From the NCBI GenBank assembly GCA_028280915.1, contig JANQKX010000273.1:1-28292 (forward strand): a stretch of 28,292 bases of DNA. The letters run 5' to 3'. The notes below the pieces were generated by a model that saw nothing but the letters and a program-made list of their open reading frames with translations, made no database searches and had not been told where the DNA came from. The position numbers and the translations under genes were made by a program. The stretch is from Kiloniellaceae bacterium (lineage in GTDB: Bacteria > Pseudomonadota > Alphaproteobacteria > Kiloniellales > Kiloniellaceae). Below, piece after piece: positions 15,337-22,909 of the stretch (its first letter is position 1; every line of letters begins with the position of its first letter).

Positions 15337-15372
15337 TTCGATTTGGCCTTCGATTTGGCCTTCAATCCGGTC
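15337..15372. repeat. 12-bp tandem repeat upstream of the secreted-protein gene
   Basis: TTCGATTTGGCC occurs twice in tandem (15337-15348, 15349-15360), followed by a degenerate third copy TTCAATCCGGTC. It adjoins the ribosome-binding site of the minus-strand gene, so copy number could influence the leader. Confidence 0.55.
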
Positions 15373-15420
15373 ACGCGGTGACCCGGCAGGGCGGATTGTA
15401 TCAAAAATGCGCTAGTTACC

Positions 15421-15445
15421 CCAGACCGGCGTCACGCCGTTCTGG
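15421..15445 (-). terminator. Strong hairpin with the cyclase stop codon in its loop
   Basis: On the minus strand CCAGAACGGCG and CGCCGGTCTGG form an 11-base-pair stem with one mismatch. The three-base loop is the TGA stop of the cyclase gene (15434-15432). Five T residues follow about 13 bases later, so this probably ends or attenuates the signalling operon. Confidence 0.5.
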
Positions 15446-17009
15446 ACTGGCGGACTACATAGGCGGGAATGCCGCCCACCCCCCTCAGGTCCACCCGGCC
15501 CTGGGGGTCGAACATCCAGTCGCCGGTGAGGGCGTCGTGGGTGGCCTGGGAGACCATCACATGGCCCGGCGGACAGGCCCCTTCCAGGCGGCTGGCGATG
15601 TTCACCGTCTCGCCCCAGACATCGTAGATGAAGCGGTGGCGGCCAAGCAGCCCGGCGATCACCGGCCCGGTATGAATGCCCACGCGAATGCGAAAGGGCA
15701 CGTCGTGGGGATCTACCTGCTGCAAGGTCTCCACCATGGCGCAGGCCAGGCCCACCACCCGGTCGGCATGGTCGCCGGACGCCTCCGGCACGCCGGCGGC
15801 GGCCATGTAGGCGTCGCCGATAGTCTTGATTTTTTCCACGTGATGAATCTTGGCCAGGCCGTCGAAGGCGCTGAAGATCTGCTCCAGCCGTTGGACCAGC
15901 TGGGCCGGCGCCATCTGGGCGGCGACCGGGGTAAAACCCACCAGATCGGCGAAAAGGATGCTGGCCGACTGGAACCAATCGGCGATCACGTCTTCGCCTT
16001 GGTTCAGGCGCGCCACCACCTGCCCGGGCAGCACGGCGTGGAGCAGGGCGTCATTGCGTTCCTTTTCCACTTCGATGCGGCGCAGATAGCGCTGTTCCCG
16101 GTCGGCCCAGCGCTTTTTCTCCAGGCAGGCATTGACCCGGGCCCGCAGCAGCACCGGATTCAGGGGTTTGACGAGATAGTCATCGGCGCCGGCTTCGATG
16201 CAGCGGATGACCGCCTCGGTGTCCTGCAGGCCTGAGATCATGAGCACGGGAATGCGCCGCCAGTCCTGATGGATCTTGATGCGCGACAAGAGCTCGATAC
16301 CGTTGATGTCGGGCATGAGGATGTCGGAGAGGACCAGGTCAAAAGTGTCCTCACGCAAGCGTTCCAGGGCCTGGGCGCCTGAGGCGGCCAGGACCGTCTG
16401 GTGCCCGTCCCGGCTCAAGCGGCGCTGGAGCAGTTCCCGATTGCTGGCCACGTCATCGATAACCAGAATGCGGCCCGGTTCCACGCCGGGGGATTGGGAA
16501 TCCACTTCCACCGTCGCTTCCAGGTCCTTGGCGATGCTGAGCGCCTGTGCCGCCGCCCCGTGGGGTGTCTGGGGGCTGTCGGAGCGGGAGAAATCCACGA
16601 TGCTGTCGATTTGTCCCAGCAGCTTGCCGGCCTCGGCCAAGATCACCTCGACATCGCCGCGCAGGGTGTGGTGGGACAGATCAGCCAGTTCTTCGGCCAC
16701 CATTTCCGAATAGCCGATGATGGCGTTGAGCGGCGTGCGCAGGTCATGCCGGACCTTGGCTTCGGCGTCGGAGTCCGAGGGGTCCACCGCGGTTATGCCG
16801 GTCTGGATCAACTGGTCGATCAGAACATTAAGCTCGGCCGCCGCCGCGCTGACCTTTTCCAAGTCGGCGGAGAGAAAGGCCAGGTCCAGCTCGCGGGCCT
16901 GTTCCACCACCAAATCCTGATAGGCCAGCACCGCGCGGGCCGGGCCGCCCAGGTTCTCCGCCACTTGGGCGGCAAAGGCACGTTGGCGAAAATCCTTATC
17001 TTGAGCCAT
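15432..17009 (-). CDS. DHp-receiver-class III adenylate cyclase fusion
   Basis: Predicted to make cAMP under control of phosphotransfer. The 525 residues hold, in order: an N-terminal helical region, a kinase-type DHp helix pair (H88 in RHDLRTPLNAIIGYSEM), a receiver (about 180-295; acidic D185/D186, phospho-acceptor D229 in LVLSDILMP, K281) and a class III cyclase (about 345-520). Cyclase metal aspartates are D355 (FADLVGF) and D399 (TIGDAY). Adenine-selecting EKIKTIG (392-398) and D463 in YDVWGETVNIASR, with N470 and R474, point to ATP rather than GTP. There is no HATPase domain after the DHp, so it cannot be a kinase itself. It ends the operon below a hybrid kinase and a receiver. AGAGGTAAC precedes the ATG directly. 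Confidence 0.93.
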   Translation of the reverse strand: MAQDKDFRQRAFAAQVAENLGGPARAVLAYQDLVVEQARELDLAFLSADLEKVSAAAAELNVLIDQLIQTGITAVDPSDSDAEAKVRHDLRTPLNAIIGYSEMVAEELADLSHHTLRGDVEVILAEAGKLLGQIDSIVDFSRSDSPQTPHGAAAQALSIAKDLEATVEVDSQSPGVEPGRILVIDDVASNRELLQRRLSRDGHQTVLAASGAQALERLREDTFDLVLSDILMPDINGIELLSRIKIHQDWRRIPVLMISGLQDTEAVIRCIEAGADDYLVKPLNPVLLRARVNACLEKKRWADREQRYLRRIEVEKERNDALLHAVLPGQVVARLNQGEDVIADWFQSASILFADLVGFTPVAAQMAPAQLVQRLEQIFSAFDGLAKIHHVEKIKTIGDAYMAAAGVPEASGDHADRVVGLACAMVETLQQVDPHDVPFRIRVGIHTGPVIAGLLGRHRFIYDVWGETVNIASRLEGACPPGHVMVSQATHDALTGDWMFDPQGRVDLRGVGGIPAYVVRQSRTA

Positions 17010-17067
17010 GTTACCTCTGGGCCGTACTTACTTGAGGCCGGGTTGCGCCGTGGCGGTTTTGCGATTC

Positions 17068-17430
17068 CTATCCCAAGAGGCTCTCGATTTTTTCCAAGAG
17101 GCGCGGCAAGTCCACCGGCTTGCTGTCATAGTCGTCGCAGCCCGCCTCCATGGCTTTTTGCCGGTCGCTTTCCATGGCATGGGCGGTCAGCGCGATGATC
17201 GGCACCGCGGCGGTGGCCGGATCGGCTTTAAGGCGCCGGGTCGCTTCCCATCCGTCGACCACCGGCAAGCTCATGTCCATGAGAATCAGATCGGGTTTTT
17301 CCGCGCTCGTCATGGAAACGGCCAAGGCGCCGTTTTCGGCCATCAGGACGTCATAACCCCGCCGGGTCAGCCGGCGCGAGAGCATGTCCCGGTTCATCTC
17401 GTTGTCTTCCACCAAAAGAATGCGCGCCAT
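17068..17430 (-). CDS. Stand-alone response-regulator receiver (CheY/DivK-like)
   Basis: A 120-residue single receiver domain with no output domain. Key residues are present: E8-D9, phospho-acceptor D52 in LILMDMSLP, T82 in ALTAHAM and K104 in DSKPVD. The HAMESDRQKAMEAGCDDY segment is typical of receivers associated with hybrid kinases and DivK-like proteins. It lies 47 bases after the hybrid kinase and 58 before the cyclase, in the same direction. It probably shuttles phosphate or acts as a phosphate sink between the kinase and the cyclase protein, or signals by protein contact. The exact partner is inferred from position only. Confidence 0.93.
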   Translation of the reverse strand: MARILLVEDNEMNRDMLSRRLTRRGYDVLMAENGALAVSMTSAEKPDLILMDMSLPVVDGWEATRRLKADPATAAVPIIALTAHAMESDRQKAMEAGCDDYDSKPVDLPRLLEKIESLLG

Positions 17431-17477
17431 TTTTCTTGCCCTCTTTTAGACATCTATGCTGTGGCGGATACGCTTTT

Positions 17478-20231
17478 TTAAGCGCCACCGCCCGCCACCT
17501 TTGGAATCTGCCGTTCCAATTCATGCACCAGTTCCGTGCGGGTATCCGCATCCTTGATTAAGACCGAAGCGGCGTGCTCATTCAACCATGCCAACTCTTC
17601 GTTGGAGAGGTCTTTCGACGTGACCACGATGACCGGGGTGTCGCGCAGATCGGGCCGGCGCTGCATTTCTTTCAGCATCTCGAAGCCGCTCATCTCCGGC
17701 ATGATCAAGTCCAAGAGGACGATACTGGGCCGCAAGCGTTGCATCTGTTCCAGGCCACGGGTGCCATTGTGGGCCTCGTGCACCGTCCAGCCGCGACGCA
17801 CCAGGATGCGGCGCAATAGATCGCGCGAGACCTTGTCATCGTCCACGATCAGCACCTCGGTCTGGCCGTTGCCCAGGCCCTCGATGGTGCGCAGCAGTTT
17901 TTCACTGTCCACGGGCTTGGTCAGGTACTCCACCGCGCCCAGAGCCAGGCCCAAGTCACGCTCCGCCAGCACGGTCGCCAGAATGACCGGTATCTCGCAC
18001 AAAACCGGATCTTCCTTAAGGGCCTTCAGCACGGACCAGCCGTCCTGATGGGGCATGATGATATCCAGCACGATGGCCTTGGGCGGCATTTTCCGCGCCA
18101 TTTCCAGGCCCTTGGCGCCCGTGGGCGCCTCCCGGTAGGCAAAACCGGCTTTGGTCAGGGCGGCGGCGATCATCTGACGCGCCGCGGGCTCGTCATCGAT
18201 GATGAGCACGTCATTGGCGGGCGCCAATTCCATGTCATCGTCCCCGGCGGCCGCTTCATTTTCAACGACCTCAAGGGGGGCGTGGTAGATGGCCGGGACG
18301 GCCATGGTAAAGGTCGAGCCTTCTCCCTTGGTGCTTGCCACCGAGATGTCGCCACCGATCATCTGGCAAAAGCTCTTGGCGATGTTCAGGCCCAGCCCGG
18401 TGCCGCCGTAATTGCGGGTGGTGGAGGCGTCGGCCTGGGTGAAGGCGGCGAAAAGCTTGTTCACCTGTTCCGGGGTCATGCCGATGCCCGTATCCCGGAC
18501 CTTGAAAACCAACCAATCCCCATCGGCCCGGGTTTGCCGCTCGGCGATCAAGTCGATCCGTCCGTTGTCGGTGAACTTTGCCGCGTTGCTGAGCAGGTTG
18601 AAGAGATTCTGCCGCAGTTTGGTTTGGTCAGAGCGCATTTGCCCCAAGGGGCCGTCTTGTATCACCTGAAACAGGTTGTTGTTCTTGGCCATTAGCGGCT
18701 CGATGGTGCCGGTCACGTCCCGGATCAGGTCGTCCACCGACAGATCCTCGACGAAGACCTCCATCTTGCCGGCCTCGATCTTGGACAGATCCAAAATATC
18801 GTTGATCAGCATCAAAAGATGGCGCCCGGCGCCGGCCACCTTTTCCAAGTCGGGTACGAAACTTTCCTGCTCCAGGTCATGAGCTTCTTCGATCAGCATT
18901 TCGCTGTAGCCGATGATGGCGTTCAGCGGTGTGCGCAGCTCGTGGCTCATGGACGCCAGGAACTGGCTCTTGGCCTGGCTGGCGGATTCGGCTTCTGTTC
19001 TGGCGACTTCGAGCTCTTCGGCCCGGTGTTTGAGTTCGGTAATGTCGGTGTAGACCGCCACCTTGCCCCCGTCGGGGGTCTGCCGCTTGGTGATGCGGAC
19101 CCAGGTGCCGCCGAAGACCCGTTCTTCCACATAGCCATGGGGTTCCCGGTGGCGCTGCAAGCGGGTCTCGACCCATTCTTCCGGCGACAGGCCGTCGAGG
19201 CTTACCAAGTCGGTTTTGACCTGGGCCTCCAATATCTCGCGAAAAGGCACGCCGGGCTGAACCAAGGGGGCCACGGCGGGGAAGATCTGTCGGTACTTGC
19301 TGTTGGCGAGTAAGACCCGGTCGTCGGCATCGAAGAGGACAAAGCCGTCGGCGATGGTTTCGATGGCCGTGGCCACCATGTCGCTCTGCCGTTTCGCCTC
19401 GGCCTCCAGGCGTTTCCGCGCCATGGTGCTGTCGCGGAACAGGCGCAGGGTGCGGGCCATGGCGCCCAACTCGTTGGGGCCCTCGGTCGGCAGATCCACG
19501 TCGTAGCGCTCTTGCATCAAACCGTCGATGGCATCGTTGAGACGGTGCAAGGGTCGCACGATGGAGCGCAGGACCAACGCCGTCATGGCCGAGCCGGCGA
19601 AAACCAAGATGATGACGACGATGAGCGCGACACGGGCCGAATGATCCGCGTTTTCCGCCACCTGGGTTCTTTGGGCGGTCGCGGCCCTGCTAATCGACTG
19701 TTCCAAATCGTCGAGCGCCTGATTCACCTTGGCGCTGTGCTGGCGTGCTTGGGCCAACAGGGTGTTGCCGATCACCCGATTGCCGTCCGTATAGGCATCC
19801 GCGGCTTCCAAGGCGGTGCTCACATAGGCATCCACGTCGCTGCTAATTTGCGTAACCGCATCCGGGTCGTATGCGGCCAGCCGGCCGAGCCAGGCGTCCA
19901 GTTTTTCCCGCGCGTCCTCGGCGTTGACCTCGGAGGCGACCAAGAGGCTGACCGACAAGTCGGTGAGCCAGTAGCGCAACTCGCCGAAAGTCACGTGGGC
20001 CTCGCCGGCGGTCTCGGCCACGTCGAAAAGGTCCTTCATCTCCGCCGAGCGTTCGGCAGTGTGGTTGAGCGCCGAGAGCAGATAAAGCGAGGAGGCGATC
20101 AGGCTGATCAGCCCGGCCGCGGTCAGCATGACCAGGCGGGCCCAAAGGGGCAGCTGCGCCAGGCGCCCCAAGAGGCCGTGCCGGCCAACGGCCGGTGCGC
20201 TTGCGTGCAGGTTGCCCGTGGGAGGGGTCAT
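17478..20231 (-). CDS. Membrane hybrid sensor histidine kinase with two receivers
   Basis: A 917-residue kinase. In order: a membrane helix (about 33-55), a periplasmic helical sensor region (about 56-200), a second helix (201-221), HAMP (about 222-275), PAS (about 285-398), DHp with phospho-accepting H430 in SMSHELRTPLNAI, and a HATPase with N549 (NLLSNAAKF), DTGIGM (580-585) and GGTGLGL. Two receivers follow: D723 (VLDIIMP, K772) and D841 (LLDLIMP, K893). The ATG at 20231 overlaps the stop of the haem-protein gene (ATGA); an open extension upstream merely runs over that gene in another frame. It is thus co-translated with a likely periplasmic haem sensor partner. Its LRTPLNAIIGYSEM stretch is identical in the cyclase protein. 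Confidence 0.95.
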   Translation of the reverse strand: MTPPTGNLHASAPAVGRHGLLGRLAQLPLWARLVMLTAAGLISLIASSLYLLSALNHTAERSAEMKDLFDVAETAGEAHVTFGELRYWLTDLSVSLLVASEVNAEDAREKLDAWLGRLAAYDPDAVTQISSDVDAYVSTALEAADAYTDGNRVIGNTLLAQARQHSAKVNQALDDLEQSISRAATAQRTQVAENADHSARVALIVVIILVFAGSAMTALVLRSIVRPLHRLNDAIDGLMQERYDVDLPTEGPNELGAMARTLRLFRDSTMARKRLEAEAKRQSDMVATAIETIADGFVLFDADDRVLLANSKYRQIFPAVAPLVQPGVPFREILEAQVKTDLVSLDGLSPEEWVETRLQRHREPHGYVEERVFGGTWVRITKRQTPDGGKVAVYTDITELKHRAEELEVARTEAESASQAKSQFLASMSHELRTPLNAIIGYSEMLIEEAHDLEQESFVPDLEKVAGAGRHLLMLINDILDLSKIEAGKMEVFVEDLSVDDLIRDVTGTIEPLMAKNNNLFQVIQDGPLGQMRSDQTKLRQNLFNLLSNAAKFTDNGRIDLIAERQTRADGDWLVFKVRDTGIGMTPEQVNKLFAAFTQADASTTRNYGGTGLGLNIAKSFCQMIGGDISVASTKGEGSTFTMAVPAIYHAPLEVVENEAAAGDDDMELAPANDVLIIDDEPAARQMIAAALTKAGFAYREAPTGAKGLEMARKMPPKAIVLDIIMPHQDGWSVLKALKEDPVLCEIPVILATVLAERDLGLALGAVEYLTKPVDSEKLLRTIEGLGNGQTEVLIVDDDKVSRDLLRRILVRRGWTVHEAHNGTRGLEQMQRLRPSIVLLDLIMPEMSGFEMLKEMQRRPDLRDTPVIVVTSKDLSNEELAWLNEHAASVLIKDADTRTELVHELERQIPKVAGGGA

Positions 20232-20989
20232 TGAAAGATGATGATGCTGATGGCCCCGCCCAAATCGCCGACCTTGCCGCCTTCCTTGGGATAGCCGGTG
20301 ATATCGGTTTCGCCCACGGGGCCCCCGTGGCAGCTCAGGCAGGATTCCCGGTAATACTCGGGCAGCAACATGCGAAAGGCCGGCCGGCCCTCGAATTCCA
20401 GTACCTCCGTGTAAGCGGCACCGGTTTCCCAGTCCGGGTCCAAAAGCCTGCTTTCCAAAACGTCCTTTTCCCAATCATCCGGGCGTGCCTTGCGATTGCG
20501 GACCAGACCGATCGGGGCGGTAACCCGGACCAGTGCTTGCTCGCCGGCCAAGGCGGCAAACTCCTCGTTCACCAAGCGGGCAAAAACCGCCGGAATGAAG
20601 CCTTTGAACCCGATACCCTCCTTATTGATGTCGTTTTGATGGCCATCGACGACGATACGCATGGCCTGGATTTGCGCTTCGACCAATCGTTTTTGATCGT
20701 CGGGCAAACTGGGATCCAAGGCGGGCTGGCCGGTGCGCTCCGCATAGAGGTTCTGGGCCTGGGCCACCAAGAAGTCACCGGTGAAATTTTTGTCGCCGAT
20801 GGATGGGTCGTTGATCAGGTCCTGATTGGCCGAGACCACGCTACGCCCGGCGCGCAGCATATCGGCCAAGCGAGTCCCGATTTCCGCTGCCTCATCGTTC
20901 CCGTTGGCGCCAAGAGCCGGCGCGCCGACACTGAGGCTGATGGCGACGGCTGCCACAAAGGCGCCCACTAACCCGAGTCTCCCGTTCAT
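20228..20989 (-). CDS. Exported c-type haem protein, DUF3365/Tll0287-like sensor
   Basis: A probable periplasmic haem-binding redox or gas sensor. The ATG at 20989 (AAAGGGG eight bases upstream) gives 253 residues; an in-frame GTG at 21010 covers that ribosome-binding site. A signal peptide is followed by cleavage near GAPALGA-NG (about 28). The domain ends with the haem motif CLSCH (217-221) and then GYPKEGGKVGDLGGAISI, the family's characteristic ending. Such domains bind haem covalently in a PAS-like fold and often occur as the input domain of kinases. Here it is a separate gene whose stop overlaps the kinase ATG by four bases, so the two products probably form one receptor. Haem attachment is inferred from the motif. 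Confidence 0.87.
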   Translation of the reverse strand: MNGRLGLVGAFVAAVAISLSVGAPALGANGNDEAAEIGTRLADMLRAGRSVVSANQDLINDPSIGDKNFTGDFLVAQAQNLYAERTGQPALDPSLPDDQKRLVEAQIQAMRIVVDGHQNDINKEGIGFKGFIPAVFARLVNEEFAALAGEQALVRVTAPIGLVRNRKARPDDWEKDVLESRLLDPDWETGAAYTEVLEFEGRPAFRMLLPEYYRESCLSCHGGPVGETDITGYPKEGGKVGDLGGAISIIIFQ

Positions 20990-21076
20990 GGCCAACACCC
21001 CTTTGTTCACCGAATTTCAAGATCGGTTTGCCTCTAGGCTTGTTCTGTGAACTCTTCGATGAGCCCTTGCTTTGTA

Positions 21077-21105
21077 TTGTTAACCATACCGTTCGTCCCA
21101 AACAA
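21077..21105 (-). promoter_or_regulatory. Candidate promoter of the haem-kinase-cyclase operon
   Basis: On the minus strand TTGTTT (21105-21100) and TAACAA (21082-21077) are 17 bases apart, about 80 bases upstream of the haem-protein ATG. They lie inside a wider inverted repeat (AGCCCTTG at 21062-21069, CAAGGGCT at 21112-21119), which might be regulatory. Confidence 0.35.
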
Positions 21106-21161
21106 CCGCAACAAGGGCTTGGATGGCAGGGCGGCTCGGTATGCCGGACGGTGCCAGTGCG

Positions 21162-21189
21162 TTGCAATGGGCCTTGAATGTGTTAGTTA
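21162..21189 (+). promoter_or_regulatory. Candidate promoter of the spermidine-synthase-like gene
   Basis: TTGCAA (21162-21167) and TAGTTA (21184-21189) are 16 bases apart, about 80 bases before the ATG at 21271. This is a moderate match only. Confidence 0.3.
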
Positions 21190-21270
21190 GGTTTCTCGTT
21201 GTCCAAGCCTTGGCCGCAGGGCAGTCAAGCAAACGGCGGCGAACCATGAGGTCCAAACAAGCGGGGGAAC

Positions 21271-22833
21271 ATGGCAGGCAATCGGTCGCGGTTTTTCGTG
21301 GCGGCTATCTACATCAACGCCTTTGTCATCGGCGCGGTGATTATGGCTTTCGAGATGTTGGGCAGCCGCTATCTCAACCCTTTTTTCGGCAGCGGAATCT
21401 ACACTTGGTCGGCCTTGATCAGCACGGTCCTGGCGGCCCTGACTTGCGGTTACTTTATCGGCGGCTGGGCCGTGGACAAAAGGCCGGACATCCGCATCCT
21501 GGGCGCCTTTCTGGCCGCCGCCGCGATCTATCTGGCCACGGTGCCGTTTTTCGCCACCGCCCTGTGCGAGCTGATTTTCGAGTGGGTGGAGAGCATTCCC
21601 ATGGCCGCTTTGGCCGCCGCCATGGCGCTTTTGTTCCTGCCCCTGACCCTGATGGGCGTCTATTCTCCCTTTGCCATTCGCTTGGTCCTGGAGAGCACGG
21701 AAAAGTCCGGCCGCACGGCGGGTTGGATCTATGGCATCTCCACCCTGGGCAGCATTTTGGGCACCCTGGGCACGACCTTTTATCTCATTCCCCACATCGG
21801 CACCCGCAGCATCACCTTTTGGCTGGCGCTGGTGGCCCTTCTGGCGGGGGCCAGCTTCTTGTTCCTGGTTCCGCTGCTCACACGGCGCGTGGTGTTGGCG
21901 GGCACGGCCGTGGTCCTGGCCGCCGTCATGGTGCCCGGTGAGGGCCGGGCCTTTGACCCGGACCAGCTTCTGGCGCAGCCGGACGGGGATCTGGAACACA
22001 TCGAATCCCTCTACAACAACATCTTCATCAGCAAGGACGGCTCGAAGATTCGCATGTCCTTTAGCCGCTACCGACAGAAATACACCGAATCGGTGATCGA
22101 TCTGCGGCGGCCCGAGGACCTCGTGGTGCCCTATACCCGCCAGTTGACCGTGGGCCTGGCCTATGTGGAGGATCCCGCCGACCTCTTGATGATCGGCATG
22201 GGCGGCGGGGCGACCAGCCGCTACCTGCTCCGTCATGTGCCGGATCTACGCGTTGACGCGGTGGAACTGGACCCGGAAGTGGTGGGGGCGGCGGAGCGCT
22301 TTTTCGGCCTACAGGGAAGCGAACGTTTGCGGATCGCCGTGTCCGATGGCCGGGTCTATCTGCTGCGCCACAAGCAAAAGCGGGACATCATTATCGTTGA
22401 TGCCTTTCGCGGCGGCTATGTTCCCTTTCACCTCCTGACCCAGGAATTTTATGCTTTGCTCAAACGCCGCCTTAACGCGGGCGGGGTGGCGGTTTTGAAC
22501 GTTCACTCGGCCACGTCGTTGTTCCCCAGCACCATGAAGACCTTGGATTCCGTGTTCGACTTCGTGCACCCCTATAAGGTGGGCGCCAACGTGATCATCG
22601 TGGCCGGCTCGGACTCCGCGCTGAGCGAGGCGGCGTTGGGGCAGCGCGCGGACCAGGTTCAAGCCCGCTTGGCGCTTCCCTATGCTTTGCCGGGCCTTTT
22701 GGCCGTGCGTCTGGATCCCAGTGATTTGATGGGCAGCGGCAGAGACGCGGCCGAGGGGACCTTGCTCACCGACGATTTCGCGCCTGCCAACTACCTGGAG
22801 GCGGTGGAGAACAGCAACAGCAAAAAATGGTAA
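21271..22833 (+). CDS. Fused membrane/spermidine-synthase-like protein
   Basis: The 520 residues join a membrane half (about 10-220, six to seven helices, with SALISTVLAALTCGYFIGGW and GISTLGSILGTLGTTFYLIP) to a soluble Rossmann domain like polyamine aminopropyltransferases (about 240-505). The nucleotide-binding loop MIGMGGGATS (307-316), acidic VELDPEV (331-337) and DGR (359-361) are present. The putrescine-site motif of true spermidine synthases (D-S-S-D-P) is replaced by VDAFRGGYVPFHL, so ordinary spermidine synthesis is doubtful. Proteins of this 'fused MFS/spermidine synthase' type are widespread but uncharacterised. GCGGGGGAAC precedes the ATG. It stands alone, divergent from the signalling operon and convergent with an SDR gene. 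Confidence 0.88.
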   Translation: MAGNRSRFFVAAIYINAFVIGAVIMAFEMLGSRYLNPFFGSGIYTWSALISTVLAALTCGYFIGGWAVDKRPDIRILGAFLAAAAIYLATVPFFATALCELIFEWVESIPMAALAAAMALLFLPLTLMGVYSPFAIRLVLESTEKSGRTAGWIYGISTLGSILGTLGTTFYLIPHIGTRSITFWLALVALLAGASFLFLVPLLTRRVVLAGTAVVLAAVMVPGEGRAFDPDQLLAQPDGDLEHIESLYNNIFISKDGSKIRMSFSRYRQKYTESVIDLRRPEDLVVPYTRQLTVGLAYVEDPADLLMIGMGGGATSRYLLRHVPDLRVDAVELDPEVVGAAERFFGLQGSERLRIAVSDGRVYLLRHKQKRDIIIVDAFRGGYVPFHLLTQEFYALLKRRLNAGGVAVLNVHSATSLFPSTMKTLDSVFDFVHPYKVGANVIIVAGSDSALSEAALGQRADQVQARLALPYALPGLLAVRLDPSDLMGSGRDAAEGTLLTDDFAPANYLEAVENSNSKKW

Positions 22834-22835
22834 GG

Positions 22836-22890
22836 CTAGAGCAAACGTGGGATCAGGTGCGTAAGCACCTGGTCTGTTGTTTCGCTCTAG
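22836..22890. repeat. 55-bp palindromic element ending CTAGAGC/GCTCTAG
   Basis: Starting three bases after the stop of the preceding gene, CTAGAGC (22836-22842) pairs with GCTCTAG (22884-22890). Next comes AAAC/GTTT with one bulged C, then a perfect inner stem CAGGTGC-GTAA-GCACCTG (22854-22871). The middle has a few mismatches. It fills the gap between two convergent genes and could terminate both. Its form resembles dispersed palindromic repeats with CTAGAGC ends found in alphaproteobacterial genomes. Confidence 0.6.
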
Positions 22891-22909
22891 TCGCGCGGGT
22901 CGTCGGTCT

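Noticed and set aside
21187..22236. Minus-strand open frame of 349 codons opposite the spermidine-synthase-like gene
   Set aside because: Gln/Gly/His-rich shadow of a clear membrane-protein gene. Similar shadows opposite zwf (24472-25533), edd (27085-27957) and the kinase (19512-20234) were rejected likewise.
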